A stretch of 64,000 nucleotides of DNA. Origin: Neorhizobium tomejilense. GTDB taxonomy: Bacteria > Pseudomonadota > Alphaproteobacteria > Rhizobiales > Rhizobiaceae. This document shows positions 59,661 to 64,000 of the stretch, piece by piece. Below the pieces are notes generated by a model, which saw only the letters and a program-made list of their open reading frames with translations, had not been told where the DNA came from and ran no database searches. Both the position numbers and the translations under genes were made by a program. How positions within the stretch are numbered: the first letter of the stretch is position 1; each line of letters opens with the position of its first letter. The stretch is taken from contig PVBG01000024.1 of the NCBI GenBank assembly GCA_002968845.1, positions 1 to 64,000 of the forward strand, given 5' to 3'.

Positions 59661-59685
59661 GAAAAAGGCGGCCCTGAAGCCGCCT
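59661..59685 (-). terminator. Terminator of the 59709 gene
   Basis: On the minus strand GGCGGC-6-GCCGCC followed by TTTTT, a textbook rho-independent hairpin separating the two operons. Confidence 0.8.
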
Positions 59686-59708
59686 CGATCGTCGCCATGG
59701 AATGTTAA

Positions 59709-60614
59709 TCAGAGATCCAGCTTCGCCTTCGGCTTCTTCACCTCGACAGGCTTGGCGGCTTCAAGATCGACCTTCGGCTCAGACTTAACGCTCGCCGTCG
59801 TCGCCGTCGCGTCCACCACCGGAGGCGTGACCTTCCTCTCGGCGGTCGTCACCTGCGTCTGCACAGCCGGGACAACGTCGACGGCCTCAACTTCTTTCTC
59901 AACGGCAATGCTGATCTCGGCCTGCTGAACAGGCTCGGCAGCAGGAAGGTCCACCTTGGCCTTCTGGATCGGCTGGCCGCCCTCGGCCGCAACTGCAGCA
60001 TTCAAGTCTGCCTCAAAGGAAGCCGCCTGGTGCGCGGTCGTTTCCGTGGAAGCGATCAACGGCACCTGCTCCGACGTAGGCTCGGTTTCCGGCAACTTGA
60101 GGCCCAGCATGTCCGGAATGACCGTTGACGGCTTCAGGCCGAGCGCGACCGCCTGTTCGACCTTCTGGGCATCGGCCGGAGCAACAGCGCCCCAGAAGCG
60201 GCCCTGCTCGTCATACAGCGGGATGCTCTCGTCGATCTCCTCCTCGGGAGTAGAAGAGGAAGCGAGGTTCGCGGCGTACTCCGTCATCTGCTCGACGGTA
60301 GGCTTGGCCTCCGGGATCGGAGCCTTGTCACCATCAGGAAGGACGAAGGCTGCCACGGCTGCGCCTCCGGCGACGGTGGCAGGGGCAACCTTGTTTCGGT
60401 TCCGGGAACTGTTGTTCCGGGCAGGCTCCTCACCGACGCGGCCGATGAGCTGGTCACCCTTGTTGCGCTTGCCTCCGCCCTTCTGTGCGCCCTCCATGGC
60501 TTTGCCGAGGAGATAGACGCCAAGTCCAATGCCCAGCTCCTTGCCACCTGCATGTGCGGGTGCTGCGATGGCCGTCGAGATCAGAAGGGCGATGACTGCA
60601 GTAGTTTTCTTCAT
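59709..60614 (-). CDS. Exported low-complexity protein
   Basis: 301 residues from ATG 60614 with TAAGGAGTACGGCATC upstream. A signal peptide (TAVIALLISTAIAAPAHA, cleavage before GGK), then a glycine-rich stretch and a long disordered region rich in A, V, E, P and K (KVDLPAAEP, KVDLEAAKP). No enzyme motif. Downstream partner of the very long gene at the right edge. Confidence 0.68.
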   Translation of the reverse strand: MKKTTAVIALLISTAIAAPAHAGGKELGIGLGVYLLGKAMEGAQKGGGKRNKGDQLIGRVGEEPARNNSSRNRNKVAPATVAGGAAVAAFVLPDGDKAPIPEAKPTVEQMTEYAANLASSSTPEEEIDESIPLYDEQGRFWGAVAPADAQKVEQAVALGLKPSTVIPDMLGLKLPETEPTSEQVPLIASTETTAHQAASFEADLNAAVAAEGGQPIQKAKVDLPAAEPVQQAEISIAVEKEVEAVDVVPAVQTQVTTAERKVTPPVVDATATTASVKSEPKVDLEAAKPVEVKKPKAKLDL

Positions 60615-60627
60615 GATGCCGTACTCC

Positions 60628-60822
60628 TTACTGAACGGTCGGGTGTGGACGGTGTGTCGGTGGCTCGATGCCATTGATCCGGCACCAGGTGTCTGCGATC
60701 TCCCGGAAGTGCGGGAGATCATCGTGGGCGAAAGCTCGGCTGCCGTAGAAGTCGTTGGCAGCCTCGCAATTCTCTTCGTTCTCAAGCCACTCGCGGACCT
60801 GATCTTCGAGGGACTTGGACAT
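60628..60822 (-). CDS. Small acidic protein, 64 residues
   Basis: ATG 60822 overlaps the upstream stop (TGATG). Acidic helical start (EDQVREWLENEENCEAANDF), ends with HRPHPTVQ. Unknown. Confidence 0.6.
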   Translation of the reverse strand: MSKSLEDQVREWLENEENCEAANDFYGSRAFAHDDLPHFREIADTWCRINGIEPPTHRPHPTVQ

Positions 60823-62258
60823 CAGGCTGCCATCCCCGGCCCACGGCGGAGTTCTTCGTCTTGCTGTGGCTGCTGAGCCTGAGAGGCTTCCTTTTGATCC
60901 TGCTGGGCGCAGGTAGACCTGAAGTGGTCAAGCGCGGCATCCCCGGATCCTTTCGACGAAGCAGCCTGCTCCTGAGGCTCACTGATCGCCGTCTGCTGCC
61001 CAGCCTCGTTGGAGGCTTCTTTCTCAACTGCTGGGGCGAACGCCTTCTCCTTCGCCTCAATGTCGGCCTTCAGCTCGCGGAACATTTGCAGAGCTGGATC
61101 GACCTCAACGTCCTTCTTTGCCTCGCCCTGTGTTTCTGGCTTGGTATCGATCTCCTGAGCTGGCACGCCATTTATCTCGGGAAGCTGCTCAGCACTGACG
61201 CCGGGAGCGGCCTCAGTATTTCCCTCGGAGATTTCCTCGCCATTCGCCTCGTGCGCAGGCTTATCATTCTGCTGTGGGGACATCACAGGCTCTTCCTTGG
61301 TGGCAGGCTCCTGCTTGGCCTCGGATGCTTCCTGAGGAGCGGCAGCGATATCCTGCGCCTGCTGGACATCGGACATATCACCACGAAGCAGCGCAGCAGT
61401 CTCTTTCTGGCTTTCCGTCATCGGCTGGCTAGCCACCTGGTTCATTTCTACGACAGCTTCGGAGGCTAGTTCCTTAGACTGGCCCCAGATCTCCTGGTGT
61501 TGCTCAAGTTCAACATTACGATCCTGCGAATGTACCTGCTGCGTTTCACTTGGAGCATGGGGCATCAGCTCGATCTCACGGTTGACATCGGCCTGCGGCG
61601 TGACCTCGGTAGTGCCTTCGCGCCACTCGGAAGTGATCTCGCTGTCGCGAATTTTCTCTACTGCCGCGAGGATTTCCGCGCGGTCAAATGACTGAAGAAT
61701 ATTCCCTTCAAGATCGATGGAATGGAGATTGCCGGGTTCACTCGGATCTTTTGCAAAGATGGCGTGATCCGATCCTCGCGGTAGCTCCCACTGGCCGGAA
61801 TCTCGTTCAAGATAGTCAATCGCATCTGAGGGCAATTGGCTTCCATGAAGGAGAAGCTGGGCGGCCTCTTCGTTCGTAAACGGTACATACTCCGGGGCCT
61901 CCCAAGCATTGTCCGCGACCTCCTCCGCAGTGAGGATTTCAACTTCAACATCATGCTCATAGATCGGCTGGTGGTCAGCATCGATGCCGACAACCTTTTC
62001 GCTCTCGAGTTCATCCATCGTCTCGACGACTTCAGCAGGGCCCTCGTTCTGATAACCAGCGATCTTCTGATCCGCGACCTGTCGATCTTCGAGCTTCTGC
62101 TCGGCCAGCTCTGCGGCGTGCTGCTCCTTCACCTCCTGCTGCTGTTCGAACTGGACACGATCCTCAGCTTCTTCGGCGACGAACTGATCGCGAGCGAGAT
62201 CATCCTTCTCAACGAACTTGTTCTCCTCCCTGCCCTTGTCTTCACGCTCGCCCAGCAC
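60822..62258 (-). CDS. Downstream half of a very long low-complexity protein, after an in-frame TGA
   Basis: 478 codons from GTG 62258, a start without a ribosome-binding site. The frame is identical to that of the 62292 gene, and the codons between the TGA (62292) and 62258 read as normal protein (TQEGYEQIRAEVLGERED), so this is probably the continuation of the upstream protein cut by a nonsense codon. Very rich in E, Q and A, largely disordered or coiled coil. A segment (EQQQEVKEQHAAELAEQKLE) repeats one in the upstream half. Confidence 0.55.
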   Translation of the reverse strand: MLGEREDKGREENKFVEKDDLARDQFVAEEAEDRVQFEQQQEVKEQHAAELAEQKLEDRQVADQKIAGYQNEGPAEVVETMDELESEKVVGIDADHQPIYEHDVEVEILTAEEVADNAWEAPEYVPFTNEEAAQLLLHGSQLPSDAIDYLERDSGQWELPRGSDHAIFAKDPSEPGNLHSIDLEGNILQSFDRAEILAAVEKIRDSEITSEWREGTTEVTPQADVNREIELMPHAPSETQQVHSQDRNVELEQHQEIWGQSKELASEAVVEMNQVASQPMTESQKETAALLRGDMSDVQQAQDIAAAPQEASEAKQEPATKEEPVMSPQQNDKPAHEANGEEISEGNTEAAPGVSAEQLPEINGVPAQEIDTKPETQGEAKKDVEVDPALQMFRELKADIEAKEKAFAPAVEKEASNEAGQQTAISEPQEQAASSKGSGDAALDHFRSTCAQQDQKEASQAQQPQQDEELRRGPGMAA

Positions 62259-62291
62259 TTCAGCCCGGATTTGCTCGTATCCTTCTTGCGT

Positions 62292-64000
62292 TCAGACGGA
62301 GTCATCACTCCCGAACTCCTGCTGTCGCTCGAAGACCGCGATATCCTGCTCCCACTGCCTATCTGCCGCCGCCTGCTCTTCATTCGCAGCATTCAACGCC
62401 TGCTGTTCCCGCTCCCACTGAGCTTCGGACATGTCGTCGGGCCGCTTGCCTTCCGTAAGGGCGTCCTCGAGGCGCTTGTTCTCTACGCGCTGCGCTTCTT
62501 TCTGCTCCTTCGCCTCCTGCTGCTGGTCGAACTCGACGCCGCGCATCTCCTGGAGGAAAGCCTGCACGTCTTCGACAGGCTTCGTGCCAGCAACCTCGCC
62601 CTCGCCATTGAAGCGGATCAGCTCCTTGCCGTCGGCTGACAGGGCATACGTGTACCCGGTCGGGCTGACAGCGGACGCGCCAGTCCCGAGTTCCTGCAGG
62701 CGGTCAAGAGCGGTCGGCTGGCCGTAGACGTATTCGGTCTTCTCCCATGCCGTCTGATCGGCTCCCTCCGGCTTCACGCCAGTAGACTTGTAGATGTCCT
62801 TCAGATCGCGGCCTTCCTCAAACATCTTGTTCGAGTGCCACTGATACTGCTCCTTCAGCCCTTCAGCGGTAAGCGCCCGACCTTCCTGCGGCAAGGCATC
62901 GCGAACAGGCTCCTGCTGGACAGCCAACGCGGGCGCCTGTTCGAACCCATTCTCAACGGACTGCATTTCTTCGGCCGTCACAACGAACGGAGCTTCGACG
63001 GCAGGAGTAGAGAGATGAGGGAACTCGTTGCCTGTCAGCTTGAGGTAGGCACGCTCATGGCGCTGACCTTCCTGAGGCTCTCGTTGTTCAACCTGTTCCA
63101 AAGCGCGCTCGTAGGGGGTCAATACACCAGTGTAGAGACGGTCCGCTACAGCCGGATCCTCGTGAAGAGCACCGCGGATCTCATCGCGTTCCTGGTCGAC
63201 CTCTTCACGCCATGGCAAGCTATCGGTGAACCGGGTGCGGTCTTCGCCCAAGCCGTAGAAAACCGCAAAACGATCGCCGCTCGAGTAGGTGGCGTTCGCC
63301 CGCTCCTGAGATTCCGGCTTCTCTACGACGGCATCATAAACACCACCGAACTCGTGCCAAGCTCGAGCTTCGCCGGGCTCGTCGACAACGAGATGCTCGC
63401 CTTCCTTAAAGTACGTCGTTCCATCCCGAGTGATTGTCGCCCCCTTCTCGCCCTCAGCCGTCATCCGGGTAATCTCAGAAATCGTGAGCTTGTCAGCGAC
63501 CGCATCCCACTCCTTCCGCAGCCCATTGAAGTACTGCTGAGCGGCAGGAACCTTATTTTCAACTGCCCGAAAATCATCCGGGTGAAGATGGGTGAGATCA
63601 GCAGGGGGGCGGTCGGCATACTCGCGGCGCACGGAATCCAAGGCCAGACCGAAGATCTCTTGATCGTCCACTCGGATGAAATCGAAGTCTCCACCTTCTG
63701 GAGTAGAGGGAGAAGCCATGCCGAAGCCCATTCCCATGCCCGGAGCTGCCGACGACGGCTGCGGAGCCGGAGCCTTCATGGCATCGAGCGCGGCACGCTC
63801 CTTGCGGCTCATCTGCGGGGTCGTGTGGGGAGCCATCTGCTGCTGACGCTGGAAACCCTGCGCTGCGTTCAGATCGGTGCGGCCAGCCTTGCGCGGCTGC
63901 GGAGGCTTCGGAGTGGACGGCGTGTAGGCTTCGTCGGCGCGGCCGGGAGTGCCGTCGCTCGCGCTGACGCTGTTGCTGATCTTGCCTTCGTCGGTCGTCT
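62292..64000 (-). CDS. Very long glutamate/glutamine-rich protein, upstream part (N-terminus outside window)
   Basis: Open from the right edge to TGA 62292, at least 569 codons; the internal ATG 63836 is unlikely to be the real start because the frame upstream is equally protein-like (STPKPPQPRKAGRTDLNAAQ). Contains KELIRFNGEGEVAGTK and DQQQEAKEQKEAQRVENKRL, the latter echoed in the downstream half. Comparable E/Q-rich giants occur near conjugation or phage-like genes, but no domain (relaxase, primase, protease) is recognisable in the visible part. The 61-64 kb stretch probably belongs to one gene with the 60822-62258 frame. Confidence 0.6.
   Translation of the reverse strand, partial: TTDEGKISNSVSASDGTPGRADEAYTPSTPKPPQPRKAGRTDLNAAQGFQRQQQMAPHTTPQMSRKERAALDAMKAPAPQPSSAAPGMGMGFGMASPSTPEGGDFDFIRVDDQEIFGLALDSVRREYADRPPADLTHLHPDDFRAVENKVPAAQQYFNGLRKEWDAVADKLTISEITRMTAEGEKGATITRDGTTYFKEGEHLVVDEPGEARAWHEFGGVYDAVVEKPESQERANATYSSGDRFAVFYGLGEDRTRFTDSLPWREEVDQERDEIRGALHEDPAVADRLYTGVLTPYERALEQVEQREPQEGQRHERAYLKLTGNEFPHLSTPAVEAPFVVTAEEMQSVENGFEQAPALAVQQEPVRDALPQEGRALTAEGLKEQYQWHSNKMFEEGRDLKDIYKSTGVKPEGADQTAWEKTEYVYGQPTALDRLQELGTGASAVSPTGYTYALSADGKELIRFNGEGEVAGTKPVEDVQAFLQEMRGVEFDQQQEAKEQKEAQRVENKRLEDALTEGKRPDDMSEAQWEREQQALNAANEEQAAADRQWEQDIAVFERQQEFGSDDSV

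Noticed and set aside
1..64000. tRNA or rRNA genes
   Set aside because: No cloverleaf-like or rRNA-like segment recognised by eye.

Overview
The window looks like part of a large repABC-type plasmid from an alphaproteobacterium. A RepA/ParA partition ATPase runs off the left edge, with repB and repC expected outside the window. The umuDC pair carries an alphaproteobacterial-type LexA box (GAAC-N7-GAAC), and DUF3768 and ArdC-type plasmid genes are present. I saw no rRNA, tRNA, ribosomal protein or core-metabolism gene, no insertion sequence and no CRISPR array. The genus cannot be fixed from the sequence alone.

Layout. 0-1.1 kb: repA. 1.3-9.3 kb: hypothetical and secreted proteins, including a papain-like amidase, a large exported protein with a calcium-loop motif, and a PD-(D/E)XK nuclease. 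9.4-11.9 kb: a degenerate recombinase-like protein, a true serine resolvase and its res site. 12-27 kb: about 30 small minus-strand genes of unknown function, cut into successive operons by nine copies of one composite intergenic module. Each full copy holds a terminator, a TTGACC-containing block and a conserved leader with a small hairpin. 27-30.7 kb: a gene-free hairpin-rich stretch, small proteins and a zeta-type toxin with a tiny upstream partner.

30.8-35.6 kb holds the most unusual content: an AT-richer, tightly overlapping five-gene plus-strand operon. It encodes a Nif11-like leader peptide, a stand-alone LanM-type dehydratase domain without a cyclase, and three JmjC/cupin-type proteins. 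Two of the three have an intact HxD...H iron triad and the middle one has lost it. I read it as a RiPP (ribosomally made, post-translationally modified peptide) pathway that would make a dehydrated and/or hydroxylated, non-lanthionine product. A perfect inverted repeat lies upstream.

35.8-38.7 kb: possible defence-like genes (PD-(D/E)XK, HEPN-like, HEXXH). 38.7-41.7 kb: umuDC with the SOS box, divergent from an HUH Rep-like gene. 41.7-45.8 kb: a GIY-YIG nuclease, a zinc-ribbon protein and a broken LigD-type ligase. 46-49 kb: exported and membrane proteins, including a ClpP-like/LprI-like fusion. 49.8-53.9 kb and 58.2-59.6 kb: two minus-strand operons headed by near-identical promoters with a GTAGCC-N3-GGCTAC operator between -35 and -10. 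The first starts with an ArdC-like antirestriction gene. A third operator copy lies at 28.2 kb. 54-58 kb: metallophosphoesterase, thermonuclease, duplicated zinc-finger protein, PIN-domain and GIY-YIG-like proteins. 59.7-64 kb: an exported protein and a very long low-complexity reading frame interrupted by one TGA and running off the right edge.

All calls come from reading the sequence. Family names rest on motif recognition, not database searches.
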